From the NCBI RefSeq assembly GCF_001969385.1, contig NZ_CP014796.1, positions 62,001 through 126,000 of the forward strand: a stretch of DNA of 64,000 nt. The letters run 5' to 3'. The notes under the pieces were generated by a model that worked only from the letters and a program-made list of their open reading frames with translations, had not been told where the DNA came from and searched no databases. Positions within the stretch are counted from its first letter, which is position 1. Each line of letters starts with the position of its first letter. This DNA comes from Salipiger profundus. Lineage in GTDB: Bacteria; Pseudomonadota; Alphaproteobacteria; Rhodobacterales; Rhodobacteraceae. Positions 9,233 through 18,046 of the stretch are shown here, piece by piece. The position numbers and the translations under genes are program-made.

Positions 9233-9237
9233 AGAGG

Positions 9238-9266
9238 CGGGCGATGGCGTGATGCGCCGTCGCCCG
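9238..9266. terminator. Stable hairpin between convergent mgtC-like gene and ftsY
   Basis: Twelve-base-pair stem (9238-9249 CGGGCGATGGCG with 9255-9266, one G-T pair) and a five-base loop, exactly between the two convergent stops. No clear T-run on either side, so it may act as a bidirectional 3'-end hairpin and not a classical terminator. Confidence 0.55.
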
Positions 9267-9272
9267 CACGGG

Positions 9273-10658
9273 TCAGTCGCGGTCGAGGCCGGTGAGCGCG
9301 GCGGCGAAATCCTCGGGATCGAAGGGCGCGAGATCGTCGATCTGCTCGCCCACGCCGATGGCGTGGATCGGCAGGCCGAACTTGTCGGCCAGCGCCACCA
9401 GCACGCCGCCCTTGGCGGTGCCGTCGAGCTTGGTCATCACCAGCCCCGAGACATCCGCCACCTGCCGGAAAATCTCGACCTGCGCGAGCGCGTTCTGGCC
9501 GGTGGTGGCATCGAGCACGAGCAGCGTGTTGTGCGGCGCATCCGGGTCCTTCTTGCGGATCACGCGGACGATCTTCGCAAGCTCCTCCATCAGGTCCTGG
9601 CGGTTCTGCAGCCGGCCCGCGGTGTCGATCATCAGCAGATCCGCGCCCTCGGCCTGCGCCTTGGTCATCGCGTCGAAGGCGAGGCTGGCCGGGTCAGAGC
9701 CTTCGGGCGCGGTCAGCACCGGCACGCCGGCGCGTTCGCCCCAGACCTGCAGCTGCTCGACGGCGGCGGCGCGGAAGGTGTCACCGGCAGCGATCACCAC
9801 CGATTTCCCGGCCGCCCGGAACTGCGAGGCGAGCTTGCCGATGGTCGTGGTCTTGCCGGAGCCGTTGACCCCCACCACCAGCACCACCTGCGGCGTCCGG
9901 GGATAGAGCGGCAGCGGGCGGGCCACGGGCTCCATCACGCGGGCGATCTCGGCGGAGAGCAGCTCCTTGATCTCCTGCGTCGAGACGCGCTTGCCATAGC
10001 GCCCCTCGGCGATGTTCGAGGCCACGCGCAGCGCCGTGTCGACGCCCATGTCGGAGGCGATCAGCAGCTCTTCGAGGCTTTCGAGCATCTCGTCGTCGAG
10101 CACGCGGCGGACCACCGGCGCGGCGGGGGCCTCGCGCCTGAAGAGGCGCCCGAAGAGACCGGGCTTGCCGCCCTGCGAGGGGGTTTCGGTGGGCGTTTCC
10201 GCCGGCGGCACCACCGGGGTCGGGTCGAGCGGCGCCGGGGCTTCCACCGGGGGCGCCGGGGCGATCTCGGGCGCGGGTTCCGGCGCGGGATCTGCGGGCG
10301 GCACGACATCGGGGCCGGGCTCGGGGCGATCGGCGGGCTCGGGCAGCGGCGCGGGTGCGGGATCGGCCGGCGGCTGCACCTCGTCGGGCCGCTCGGGCGG
10401 GGTCTCGACCGGCGCGTCGGGGGTCTCGGCCGGGCGCTCCGGCTGCTCGGACGGCGGCGGCGGCACGTCGGGCGTTTCGCGCGGGGTGTCGGGCTGGGCC
10501 GGCGTCTCGGGCCGGCTGGGCGCTTCGGGCCGCGACGGCGTGTCCGGCGTCTCGGGCGCGTCTTCGCTGCCGCCCTCCTGCACGATGGCGTCGAGACCTT
10601 CCTCGAGTTTCGAGGAGGATTTGAGCAACCGGCTCTTGAGCTTGCCGAAGAAGGACAT
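9273..10658 (-). CDS. ftsY: Signal recognition particle receptor FtsY
   Basis: 461 residues from the ATG at 10658 (MSFFGKLKSRLLKSSSKL, an amphipathic membrane-targeting start). Residues ~33-162 are an extreme Pro/Glu/Ala-rich low-complexity region, the variable A domain. The NG GTPase domain follows (~185-461): P-loop GVNGSGKTTT near 263-272, DTFRAAAVEQL, DTAGRLQNRQDL, TKLDGTAKGG and the C-terminal GVGEQIDDLAPF. It docks SRP-ribosome complexes at the membrane with Ffh. Converges with the mgtC-like gene and is divergent from the transglycosylase. Confidence 0.97.
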   Translation of the reverse strand: MSFFGKLKSRLLKSSSKLEEGLDAIVQEGGSEDAPETPDTPSRPEAPSRPETPAQPDTPRETPDVPPPPSEQPERPAETPDAPVETPPERPDEVQPPADPAPAPLPEPADRPEPGPDVVPPADPAPEPAPEIAPAPPVEAPAPLDPTPVVPPAETPTETPSQGGKPGLFGRLFRREAPAAPVVRRVLDDEMLESLEELLIASDMGVDTALRVASNIAEGRYGKRVSTQEIKELLSAEIARVMEPVARPLPLYPRTPQVVLVVGVNGSGKTTTIGKLASQFRAAGKSVVIAAGDTFRAAAVEQLQVWGERAGVPVLTAPEGSDPASLAFDAMTKAQAEGADLLMIDTAGRLQNRQDLMEELAKIVRVIRKKDPDAPHNTLLVLDATTGQNALAQVEIFRQVADVSGLVMTKLDGTAKGGVLVALADKFGLPIHAIGVGEQIDDLAPFDPEDFAAALTGLDRD

Positions 10659-10760
10659 GTGGCGGACCCTTTGCGATACCTGATGTTCCACCTAATACGC
10701 CTCCGCGCCGGTGAAAAGTGTGAGTTGACCCGCCAGCGGCGCTGGGGCCAACTGCCGGGC

Positions 10761-11663
10761 ATGTGGCGGGCGATGCTGATCTCGGGTCTCCTGGCCCTGG
10801 CGGGACCGGCGGCGGCGGATGCCCCGCCGCCCCCGTCGGAGCCCGGAACGCTCTGTTCGGACGGGGCGTTCGGGCCGGTGCAATGCATCCGGCCGAGCCA
10901 GTTCGTGCACGACACCTGCCAGGCGATCGGCCATTTCGCCGCGCGGAACGGGCTCGACCCGGGCTTTTTCGCGCGGCTCCTGTGGCAGGAAAGCCGCTTC
11001 GATCCCAACGCACTAAGCCACGCCAACGCGCAGGGCATCGCGCAGTTCATCCCCTCGACCGCGAAGCTGCGCGGGCTCATCGACCCCTACAACCCCGCCG
11101 AGGCGATGGAGTATTCCGCCGAATATCTCGGCGAGCTGACCCGGCGCTACGGCAACCAGGGACTGGCCGCGGTGGCCTACAACGGCGGCGAGCGGCGCGC
11201 CGGTGCGCTGGTCGCCGGCGGTGCCACCCTGCCCCGCGAGACGGTGAACTACGTGCGCATCATCACCGGGGTGTCGGCGGACACATGGGCCGAGGACCCG
11301 CCGGAGACGCATGACTTCAGCCTCCAGCCCGACAAACCCTTTCCTGCTGCCTGCCACGAACTGGCGCGCGACCGGCGCTTGACGGCGCTTGCCCCGCCCG
11401 AGCCTGAGCTCGCGCCTTGGGGGGTGCAGATGGCCTTCGGCACCACCAAGGCGCGGGCCATGGCGCAATATCGCGAGCGCGCCCGCAGGTGCTCCGGGCC
11501 GGTGGCCGGCGACGAGCCAGACCTCGTCTGGAAGAAAAGCCGCGCCAGCCCCAGGGGCGGCTACTGGATGGCCCGGGTCGGCCGCGACGACCGGCAGGCG
11601 GCGTGGTCGCTGTGCAAGGCGCTGAAGGCGCGCGGCTGCGCCTGCGCGGTCTACAAGAACTGA
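10761..11663 (+). CDS. Lytic transglycosylase (SLT domain), exported
   Basis: 300 residues from the ATG at 10761 (or 10773), with a signal peptide LISGLLALAGPAAADA. The SLT/lysozyme-like domain spans about 50-175: catalytic Glu in WQESRFDPNALSHANAQG, AQFIPSTAKLRGL, YNPAEAMEYSAEYL, and AVAYNGGERR. It cleaves peptidoglycan in the periplasm. The C-terminal ~60 residues (GYWMARVGRDDRQAAWSLC, then GCACAVYKN) look like a divergent SPOR-type glycan-binding fold with paired cysteines. The frame is open far upstream, but that part is only antisense to ftsY. Confidence 0.88.
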   Translation: MWRAMLISGLLALAGPAAADAPPPPSEPGTLCSDGAFGPVQCIRPSQFVHDTCQAIGHFAARNGLDPGFFARLLWQESRFDPNALSHANAQGIAQFIPSTAKLRGLIDPYNPAEAMEYSAEYLGELTRRYGNQGLAAVAYNGGERRAGALVAGGATLPRETVNYVRIITGVSADTWAEDPPETHDFSLQPDKPFPAACHELARDRRLTALAPPEPELAPWGVQMAFGTTKARAMAQYRERARRCSGPVAGDEPDLVWKKSRASPRGGYWMARVGRDDRQAAWSLCKALKARGCACAVYKN

Positions 11664-11789
11664 ACGGGCTGCCAGCGCGTCCTGCGGGACACGGGCTTCC
11701 TGTCTAACCTGCATGCGGCACGGGTCTGCGTGGCGATGGCAGTGGCTTCGGTGCTATGAGGGAAGCGGGGCGGCATCGAGGAAAACGGC

Positions 11790-12809
11790 ATGGCACGTTT
11801 CGTGATCGCGACATCGGGCATGGTGGCGCTGCTGGCGCTGGGGTTGGCGTTCGGCGGCGCATGGGCCTGGGCGGCGCTGCTCTGCATCACCGTGGTCACC
11901 TATTTCCTGGACCGAATCGCGGCGCTGGCGGCGCCGGACCACCCCGAGCGGGAGTTTCCCGCGGGCGACGGGCTCGCCGCACTGCTGGGCCTCGTGCATT
12001 TTCCGCTGCTCTACGCCGGTGCATGGGCGGTGGCCGGGCACGGCGCGCATGGCCCCGGCGCCCGGGTGGCGCTGTTCTTCGCGCTGGCGCTGTTCTTCGG
12101 GCAGGTGAGCAACTCGAACGCGCATGAGCTGATCCACCGTCAGAGCCGCTGGCTGCGGCGGCTTGGGGTGGCGGTCTACTGCTCGCTGCTCTTCGGACAT
12201 CATGCCTCGGCGCATGTGCGGGTGCATCATGTGCTTGCGGCGACGGCGGGGGATCCGAACTCGGCCCCGCTGGGACGCAGCTACTACCGCTTCGCGCCGC
12301 GCGCCTGGCTCGGCAGCTTCCGGTCGGGATTGCGCGCCGAGACCGCGCTGCGGGCCCGGCGCGCCCGGCGGCGGGGCTTGCATCCCTATCTGACCTACGC
12401 CGGTGGCGCGGTGCTGTCACTGGGGTTGGCGTGGCTGGTCGCCGGAGCCGGCGGCCTGCTGGCGCTGCTCGGCCTTGCGGTCTACGCGCAGGCGCAGCTT
12501 CTGCTATCGGACTACGTGCAGCACTACGGGCTGCGGCGGCGCGAGGTCGCGCCGGGCCGCTTCGAGCCGGTGGGACCGCAGCACAGCTGGAACGCGCCGC
12601 ACGGGGCCTCGTCGGCGCTGATGCTGAACGCACCACGACACTCCGACCACCACGCCCACCCGGGCCGGCCCTACCCGGGGCTGGAGCTCGACCGGGCGGC
12701 GATGCCGATCCTGCCGCATTCGCTGCCGGTGATGGCGGTGCTGGCGCTGGTGCCGCCGGTCTGGCACCGGATCATGGACCCGCGCGCACGTCGTTGGCAG
12801 GCGGGCTGA
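11790..12809 (+). CDS. AlkB-like membrane non-heme di-iron monooxygenase
   Basis: 339 residues with about six membrane segments and the histidine boxes of the alkane hydroxylase/desaturase fold: HELIH at 112-116, HASAHVRVHH at 138-147 followed by the AlkB-like ATAGDPNSA, the HYG motif SDYVQHYGLRR at 240-250, and NAPRHSDHHAHP at 280-291. Family members insert oxygen into alkyl chains using two irons and electrons from rubredoxin or ferredoxin. It is shorter than classical AlkB (~400) and has no rubredoxin or alkane-regulon neighbour, so the substrate could also be a terpenoid or fatty-acid derivative. Confidence 0.85.
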   Translation: MARFVIATSGMVALLALGLAFGGAWAWAALLCITVVTYFLDRIAALAAPDHPEREFPAGDGLAALLGLVHFPLLYAGAWAVAGHGAHGPGARVALFFALALFFGQVSNSNAHELIHRQSRWLRRLGVAVYCSLLFGHHASAHVRVHHVLAATAGDPNSAPLGRSYYRFAPRAWLGSFRSGLRAETALRARRARRRGLHPYLTYAGGAVLSLGLAWLVAGAGGLLALLGLAVYAQAQLLLSDYVQHYGLRRREVAPGRFEPVGPQHSWNAPHGASSALMLNAPRHSDHHAHPGRPYPGLELDRAAMPILPHSLPVMAVLALVPPVWHRIMDPRARRWQAG

Positions 12810-13000
12810 AACCGGACACGGCGACGCATCGAAGCGGCGGGACGATCTGACACTGAGGGGAAAATACGCTGGCTGGTTGCGGGCCTGGCGTCTCCGGGTG
12901 CGGCATGCGGGAGACCTAGCTGGGTACGTGGCGCGCTGGCGTTGGAGAGACCAATACTCCCGAATCCCGAAGACGTCAATTTATTATTTCAGATCAAATA

Positions 13001-13019
13001 CTTGACTTATTTAGTCAAG
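13001..13019. promoter_or_regulatory. AT-rich inverted repeat in the gap after the alkB-like gene
   Basis: CTTGACTTATTTAGTCAAG: seven-base arms around TATTT, inside an AT-rich patch (12977-13020) that stands out from the GC-rich surroundings. Its first part resembles a -35 (TTGACT), but no good -10 follows. It may be an operator or hairpin for the gene starting at 13087. Confidence 0.4.
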
Positions 13020-13086
13020 TGCTTGCCGGGCGGCCGCCCTTGCCTTCGCCCTTCCCTTGTCGTGCAAGCTCTGGCAGGCTCCGAGC

Positions 13087-13482
13087 ATGCGCCGTCTCGC
13101 CGTCTTCCTGCTTGCCCTCCTGCCGCTGTCGCTTGCCGCGGCGGAGCCGATGTCGCCGCAGGAGTTCGAGCGCTACGTGACCGGCAAGACGCTCTATTTC
13201 GGGCTCGACGGCACCTCCTACGGGGTCGAGGAATACCTGCCCGACCGGCAGGTGCGCTGGTCGTTCCTCGACGGCAAGTGCAAGGACGGCTTCTGGTACG
13301 GCGAAGACGGCATGATCTGCTTCGTCTACGAGGACCAGCCGGTGCCGCAATGCTGGAGCTTCTTCCGCGAGGGCTCGGGGCTGCGCGCGGTCTTCGAGAA
13401 CGACCCGGCGAACACGGTGCTCTACGAGGCGCAGCAGGACGACGCGCCGATGATGTGCCTCGGGCCGGAGGTGGGCGTCTGA
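13087..13482 (+). CDS. Small exported protein of unknown function
   Basis: 131 residues from the ATG at 13087. A clear signal peptide (RRLAVFLLALLPLSLAAAEP) is followed by a ~110-residue mature domain with MSPQEFERYVTGKTLYFG, an acidic GEDGMICFVYEDQP segment and four cysteines (CKDG, MICF, QCWSF, MMCLG) that could form disulfides in the periplasm. The pattern resembles small conserved exported proteins of Rhodobacteraceae, but I cannot name a function. Repeat copy B follows the stop. Confidence 0.8.
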   Translation: MRRLAVFLLALLPLSLAAAEPMSPQEFERYVTGKTLYFGLDGTSYGVEEYLPDRQVRWSFLDGKCKDGFWYGEDGMICFVYEDQPVPQCWSFFREGSGLRAVFENDPANTVLYEAQQDDAPMMCLGPEVGV

Positions 13483-13530
13483 GGCGCGTCCCCTGACGGG
13501 CGCCGCTGACGTCGAGGTTGCGGACCATTT

Positions 13531-13592
13531 GGGGGCTCTGCCCCCGTCGCGCTGAGCGCGCCTCCCCCGGGAATATTTATGGCCAGAAGAAG
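13531..13592 (+). repeat. 3'-end intergenic repeat, copy B
   Basis: Same element order as copy A: GGGGGCTCTGCCCCC hairpin, GCGCTGAGCGC mini-hairpin, CCCCCGGGAATATTTATGGC and ending CAGAAGAAG. It lies between the exported-protein stop and the convergent xseA stop. Confidence 0.75.
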
Positions 13593-13620
13593 CGCTGGCG
13601 CCGCGCCCGGTCGGCCCCGG

Positions 13621-15105
13621 TCAGAACAGGCTGCCCTGTTCGGGCTTGTCGCCGGGTTTGCGGCGGGCCTTCGGTTTCGGCGCGCTGCCGCCGACCGGAA
13701 AGCGGCCGTCGGCGAACTCGATCTCGAGCCCGGCGGCCTGCTCGGCCTCGGCCTTGCGGGTGAGCACGTGGCCCTCGCCGCTGCGCACCACCGCGTAGCC
13801 GCGCGCCAGCGTGCCCTTGTAGCTGAGCGTCTCGAGCAGTCGCGAGAGCCCCGAAAGACGGGTGGCCGGGTCCTCGAGACGGCGCGTGCCGGCCTCACCG
13901 AGGCGGCGGGCAAGCGTGTCGAGACGGTCGCGGCTGCGGGCGATCTCGCGTTCGATCGGGCGCAGCGAGAGCCGGTCCGTGCGGCGCCCCAGCGACTCGC
14001 GGCCGTGGGCGATGGTGCGGGCGAGAAGCGAGGGGCGCAGCGCGCCGGCGACGTCGGAGAGCGCCACGCGGCGCTGCTCGGTGCCGCGGATGAGCGCGCG
14101 CGGCAGCCGGTCGGCGAGGATGTCGAGCCGCTGGCGCGGCTGGTCGAGCAGCGTGTCGGCGCGCGGCAGGCCGCGGGACAGGTCGCGCAGGCGCTGGCTG
14201 CGGGTCTCGATGCGCTGCCCCATGGCGCGGGTCATGCGTGCGCCGGCCTCGCCGGTCCAGCCGAGCAGTTCCATGCGCACCGGCACGGCGATCTCGGCGG
14301 CGGCGGTGGGCGTCGGCGCGCGCTTGTCGGAGACGAAATCGATGAGGGTGGTGTCGGTCTCGTGGCCCACGGCCGAGATCAGCGGGATGCGCGAGGCGGC
14401 GGCGGCCCGGGCGACGCTTTCCTCGTTGAAGCCCCACAGATCCTCGACCGAACCGCCGCCACGGGCGACGATCAGCAGGTCGGGTCGCGGCAGCGCGCCG
14501 CCGGGGCTGAGGGCGTTGAAGCCCTCGATGGCGTGTACCACGTCGGGGGCGCAGCGCTGGCCCTGCACCGCCACCGGCCAGATCAGCACCTTGCGCGGGA
14601 ACCGTTCGCGCAGGCGGTGCAGGATGTCGCGGATCACCGCGCCCGAGGGCGAGGTGACCACGCCGATCACCTCCGGCAGGTAGGGCAGCGGCTGCTTGCG
14701 GCTCGCGTCGAAGAGCCCCTCGGCCTGCAGCTGCGCCTTGCGCTTCTCGAGCATCGCCATCAGCGCGCCGAGCCCCGCCGGGCGGATGTCCTCGATGACG
14801 ATCTGGTATTTCGACTGGCCCGGGAAGGTGGTGAGCCGCCCGGTGGCGACCACCTCCATGCCCTCTTCGGGCTGGGTCTCGAGCCGCGAGGCGACACCCT
14901 TCCAGACGACACCCGAGAGCACCGCGCGGTCGTCCTTGAGGTCGAGGTAGACATGCCCCGAACGCGGGCGCGAGACGCGGCCGACCTCGCCCTTGACGCG
15001 GACGTGGCCGAACTCGCCCTCGATCATGCGCTTGACCGCCCCCGAGAGCTCGGAGACGGAGAATTCGGGGGTGTTGCCGCTGGGGTCGTCGTCGAGAAGG
15101 TCCAT
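13621..15105 (-). CDS. xseA: Exodeoxyribonuclease VII large subunit
   Basis: 494 residues from the ATG at 15105 (MDLLDDDPSGNTPEFSVSEL); the upstream in-frame extension to 15204 is arginine-rich noise. N-terminal OB fold (~15-110: GHVRVKGEVGRVSRPRSGHV), then the catalytic core with GVVTSPSGAVIRDILHRL, GGGSVEDLWGFNEE and SAVGHETDTTLIDFVSD, and a coiled arginine-rich C-terminal part. With XseB it degrades single-stranded DNA into short oligonucleotides. xseB is not in this window. Divergent from purD, with about 160 bases between the starts. Confidence 0.96.
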   Translation of the reverse strand: MDLLDDDPSGNTPEFSVSELSGAVKRMIEGEFGHVRVKGEVGRVSRPRSGHVYLDLKDDRAVLSGVVWKGVASRLETQPEEGMEVVATGRLTTFPGQSKYQIVIEDIRPAGLGALMAMLEKRKAQLQAEGLFDASRKQPLPYLPEVIGVVTSPSGAVIRDILHRLRERFPRKVLIWPVAVQGQRCAPDVVHAIEGFNALSPGGALPRPDLLIVARGGGSVEDLWGFNEESVARAAAASRIPLISAVGHETDTTLIDFVSDKRAPTPTAAAEIAVPVRMELLGWTGEAGARMTRAMGQRIETRSQRLRDLSRGLPRADTLLDQPRQRLDILADRLPRALIRGTEQRRVALSDVAGALRPSLLARTIAHGRESLGRRTDRLSLRPIEREIARSRDRLDTLARRLGEAGTRRLEDPATRLSGLSRLLETLSYKGTLARGYAVVRSGEGHVLTRKAEAEQAAGLEIEFADGRFPVGGSAPKPKARRKPGDKPEQGSLF

Positions 15106-15266
15106 GCGCCGCACCCTAGCGCCGGGCCGCGCGGATGGGAATGCCCCGCGCGCCCGTGCTTGGCGGCGATTGCTTCCCCGCTGGGCGGGTCCTTTCGCCG
15201 CCACGTCTTGCGCGGTTGGGGGCGCATCGCTAGGACGGCGCAGAGCGAAGCGGAGAAGGCGAAGAC

Positions 15267-16529
15267 ATGAACATCCTCATTCTCGGTGGCGGTGGCCGCG
15301 AACATGCGCTGGCCTGGGCGGTGATGCAGAACCCCAAGTGCGACAAGCTGATCGTCGCGCCCGGCAATGCCGGCATCGCGCAGATCGCCGAATGCGCGCG
15401 GCTCGACATCGAGGACGGCGGCACCGTGGTCGAATTCGCCGGCGAGAACGCCATCGACCTCGTCATCATCGGCCCCGAGGCGCCGCTGGCCGCGGGCGTG
15501 GGCGACGCGCTGCGCGACGCGGGCTTCCCGGTGTTCGGCCCCTCAAAGGAGGCGGCGCGGCTCGAGGCCTCGAAGGCCTTCACTAAGGAGATCTGCGACG
15601 CGGCGCAGGCCCCCACCGCCGGCTACGGGCATTTCACCGATGCGGCCTCGGCCAAGGCACATGTCGCCGCTCAGGGCGCGCCGATCGTGGTCAAGGCCGA
15701 CGGGCTCGCCGCCGGCAAGGGCGTGATCATCGCCGAAACCGTCGCCGAGGCCGAGGAAGCCATCGACGACATGTTCGGCGGTGCATTCGGTGGCGCCGGC
15801 GCCGAGGTGGTGATCGAGGAATTCATGACCGGCGAGGAGGCCTCGTTTTTCCTGCTGGTCGACGGCGAGGACGTGCTGCCGATCGGCACCGCGCAGGATC
15901 ACAAGCGCGTCGGCGAGGGCGACACCGGCCCCAACACCGGCGGGATGGGCGCCTATTCCCCCGCCCCGGTGCTGTCGGACGAGATCGCGCAGAAGGCGCT
16001 CGACGAGATCATCCGTCCGACCATGTCCGAGATGGTCAAGCGCGGCACCCCCTACTCGGGCGTGCTCTATGCCGGGCTGATGATCGAGAACGGCCAGCCC
16101 CGGCTTGTCGAATACAACGTGCGCTTCGGCGACCCGGAATGCCAGGTCCTGATGATGCGGCTCGGCGCGCAGGCGCTCGACCTGATTCACGCCTGCGCCG
16201 AGGGCCGTCTGGCAGAGGCCCAGGTGACATGGGCCGACGATCACGCGATGACGGTGGTGATTGCGGCGAAAGGCTACCCCGGCGCCTACGAGAAGGGCAC
16301 GGTGATCGGCGGGCTCGAGGGGCTGCCCGAGGACAGCTTTCACCAGATGTTCCACGCCGGCACGGCGCAGGCGGACGGCAAGGTCGTCGCGAGCGGCGGC
16401 CGGGTGCTCAACGCCACCGCACGCGGGGCGACGCTGGCGGAGGCCGCCGAGCGCGCCTATGCGCTGGTCGACGGCGTGGACTGGCCCGAGGGGTTCTGCC
16501 GCCGCGACATCGGCTGGCGCGCGCTCTGA
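15267..16529 (+). CDS. purD: Phosphoribosylamine-glycine ligase
   Basis: 420 residues, usual length. Forms GAR from phosphoribosylamine, glycine and ATP in purine synthesis. Motifs: NILILGGGGREHALAW at the start, GPEAPLAAG, the ATP-grasp core (VVKADGLAAGKGVI near 150, EEFMTGEEAS near 188), PNTGGMGAYSPAPV, and the metal-binding EYNVRFGDPECQ. The ATG at 15267 begins MNILI and fits the family start. No other pur genes adjoin it; purA is 10 kb upstream. Confidence 0.98.
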   Translation: MNILILGGGGREHALAWAVMQNPKCDKLIVAPGNAGIAQIAECARLDIEDGGTVVEFAGENAIDLVIIGPEAPLAAGVGDALRDAGFPVFGPSKEAARLEASKAFTKEICDAAQAPTAGYGHFTDAASAKAHVAAQGAPIVVKADGLAAGKGVIIAETVAEAEEAIDDMFGGAFGGAGAEVVIEEFMTGEEASFFLLVDGEDVLPIGTAQDHKRVGEGDTGPNTGGMGAYSPAPVLSDEIAQKALDEIIRPTMSEMVKRGTPYSGVLYAGLMIENGQPRLVEYNVRFGDPECQVLMMRLGAQALDLIHACAEGRLAEAQVTWADDHAMTVVIAAKGYPGAYEKGTVIGGLEGLPEDSFHQMFHAGTAQADGKVVASGGRVLNATARGATLAEAAERAYALVDGVDWPEGFCRRDIGWRAL

Positions 16530-16709
16530 ACCGGCGGGGCGCCCCGGCGCCCTGCACACCGCCTGCCGGGTGTCGTCGCCCCGGGTTTGAGCCGTGCTCG
16601 TGGCGCCCGTTGCCAGCGCGCGGGCCCTGCCCCATTCAGACCACGGAATTTTCTCTTGACCGCTGCTTTTGCCGGGCACCCTGCGCCGAACGGCGGGACG
16701 GGGTGTGCG

Positions 16710-17378
16710 ATGCAGAAGGGCCTGATGATGAACGTGGCGGTGCTGGGGATCGTCCTTGCGCTGCCGATCCTCCGGGACGGCCAACGCGGGCCGTCGCTGT
16801 GGCACCAGAGCGCCGCACAGGCGCGTGTTGCGGGGCTCGACGCCGAGCTCGCCCCGCGCATCCCCTTCCAGAAAGCACTGCTTGTTCCCCGCGACCGTGA
16901 GGTCAACGGCCACAGGCTCCGCACCGTCGCAAGGTTCGAGCTCGAGGCGCTGGTGCTGGCGCGTCGCGACTACAGCTTCGGCCGGGAAGCGGGGTTCAGC
17001 GGCACCGACTTGGCGCTTGGCTGGGGGCGGATGTCGAACCCGGTGCACGTCGAGGAGGTGAAGGTCACGCAGGCGCGGCGGTTCTACTTCTGGTCACAGA
17101 AACCGGGCTCGAAGCTGACGCCGGACGAGGTGACGCGGTCGAGCTCCAACATGCACCTGATCCTGACCGAGAGCGCGCATCACGATGCGATGAAGGCCAT
17201 CGGCAAGGGCGACGTCGTCGTGATCGAGGGCTGGCTGGTCGACGTGACCGGCCCTAAGGGCCGCGAATGGCGCAGCTCCCGGCGGCGCGACGACACGGGC
17301 GCCGGGGCCTGCGAGATCATCCTCGTGGACCGCATCCGGCGTCGCGCGCCGGTGCAGGACGTGACCACGACCGGATGA
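16710..17378 (+). CDS. Conserved membrane-anchored protein of unknown function
   Basis: 222 residues from the ATG at 16710, with one N-terminal hydrophobic segment (LMMNVAVLGIVLALPIL) that is a membrane anchor or uncleaved signal. The body carries RRDYSFGREAGFSGTDLAL, then GWGRMSN and SSSNMHLI, and ends in a GDVVVIEGWLVDV beta-rich section followed by CEIILVDRI. I recall the DLALGWGxMS pattern from a widespread uncharacterised proteobacterial family; no function is known to me. It lies 180 bases after purD and just before the convergent dps terminator. Confidence 0.75.
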   Translation: MQKGLMMNVAVLGIVLALPILRDGQRGPSLWHQSAAQARVAGLDAELAPRIPFQKALLVPRDREVNGHRLRTVARFELEALVLARRDYSFGREAGFSGTDLALGWGRMSNPVHVEEVKVTQARRFYFWSQKPGSKLTPDEVTRSSSNMHLILTESAHHDAMKAIGKGDVVVIEGWLVDVTGPKGREWRSSRRRDDTGAGACEIILVDRIRRRAPVQDVTTTG

Positions 17379-17392
17379 GCCATCGGCAAAAG

Positions 17393-17425
17393 AAGAGCGG
17401 CGCCCCGCGAGGGAACGCCGCTCTT
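17393..17425 (-). terminator. Terminator of dps
   Basis: Ten-base-pair stem AAGAGCGGCG / CGCCGCTCTT (17393-17402 with 17416-17425). On the minus strand it is followed by CTTTTG, so it serves dps; it may also stop the convergent plus-strand gene. Confidence 0.75.
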
Positions 17426-17454
17426 GGCACTTGTTACCTTACGAATAGGGTGGA

Positions 17455-17940
17455 TCAGGCCGCAGCGGAGCTGTTCGAGCCGATGAACCACGCATCCTTC
17501 TCGGCTGCACGGCTGACCTCGGTGAAGAGGTCGGCGGTGTCCTCGTCGCCGGCCTCGTCGGCGGCTTCGATGCCTTCACGCAGCTTGGTGGTGTAGGCGT
17601 TGTAGCGCTCGACCAGCGCGGCGACGTGGTCCTCGATCTTCACGATGTCCGTGGGATAGGGCTCGAGCGAGCTCTTCTCGGCCACCGTCTTCGAGGTGCC
17701 CTGTGCAAGACCGCCCATCATCGCGATGCGCTCGGCCATGTCGTCGGCGCCGTTGCGCAGGTTGGCGGTCACGTCGTCGAGCAGTTCATGGACGCCGATG
17801 AAGCCGGTGCCCTTGAGGTTCCAGTGCGCCTGCTTGACGGCGTGGCTGAGGTCGATCGTGTCGGCCAGACGCTCGTTGAGGACGGCAATCATTTCCTTGC
17901 GGGCGTTTTCCTTGAGAAACGGAACGAAGTTCTGCGGCAT
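17455..17940 (-). CDS. dps: DNA-protecting ferritin-like protein Dps
   Basis: 161 residues, the usual Dps size. Four-helix ferritin-like subunit that forms dodecamers, oxidises Fe2+ with peroxide and shields DNA. The ferroxidase motif is visible: VKQAHWNLKGTGFIGVHELLDD (His and Asp ligands at ~38-55) and EIxxR-type DDMAERI near 70. The C-terminus is acidic-to-neutral (GSNSSAAA) without the basic tail some Dps use for DNA binding. AAAGGAGT precedes the ATG at 17940. No OxyR or Fur site could be recognised with confidence. Confidence 0.95.
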   Translation of the reverse strand: MPQNFVPFLKENARKEMIAVLNERLADTIDLSHAVKQAHWNLKGTGFIGVHELLDDVTANLRNGADDMAERIAMMGGLAQGTSKTVAEKSSLEPYPTDIVKIEDHVAALVERYNAYTTKLREGIEAADEAGDEDTADLFTEVSRAAEKDAWFIGSNSSAAA

Positions 17941-18046
17941 GGCGTGACTCCTTTGACTGAAACGTTAAACCTTGGTGCGATCCGGCGCGGTGCCGGTGCG
18001 TTCAGCCAAATAACGTCAGGTCGGCGGATTCGTTCCGACGCCGGGA

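Noticed and set aside
9225..10760. Long open frame continuous with the lytic transglycosylase gene
   Set aside because: This part is exactly antisense to ftsY and gives a histidine/arginine/glycine-rich sequence without domain; the real gene begins with a signal peptide at 10761.
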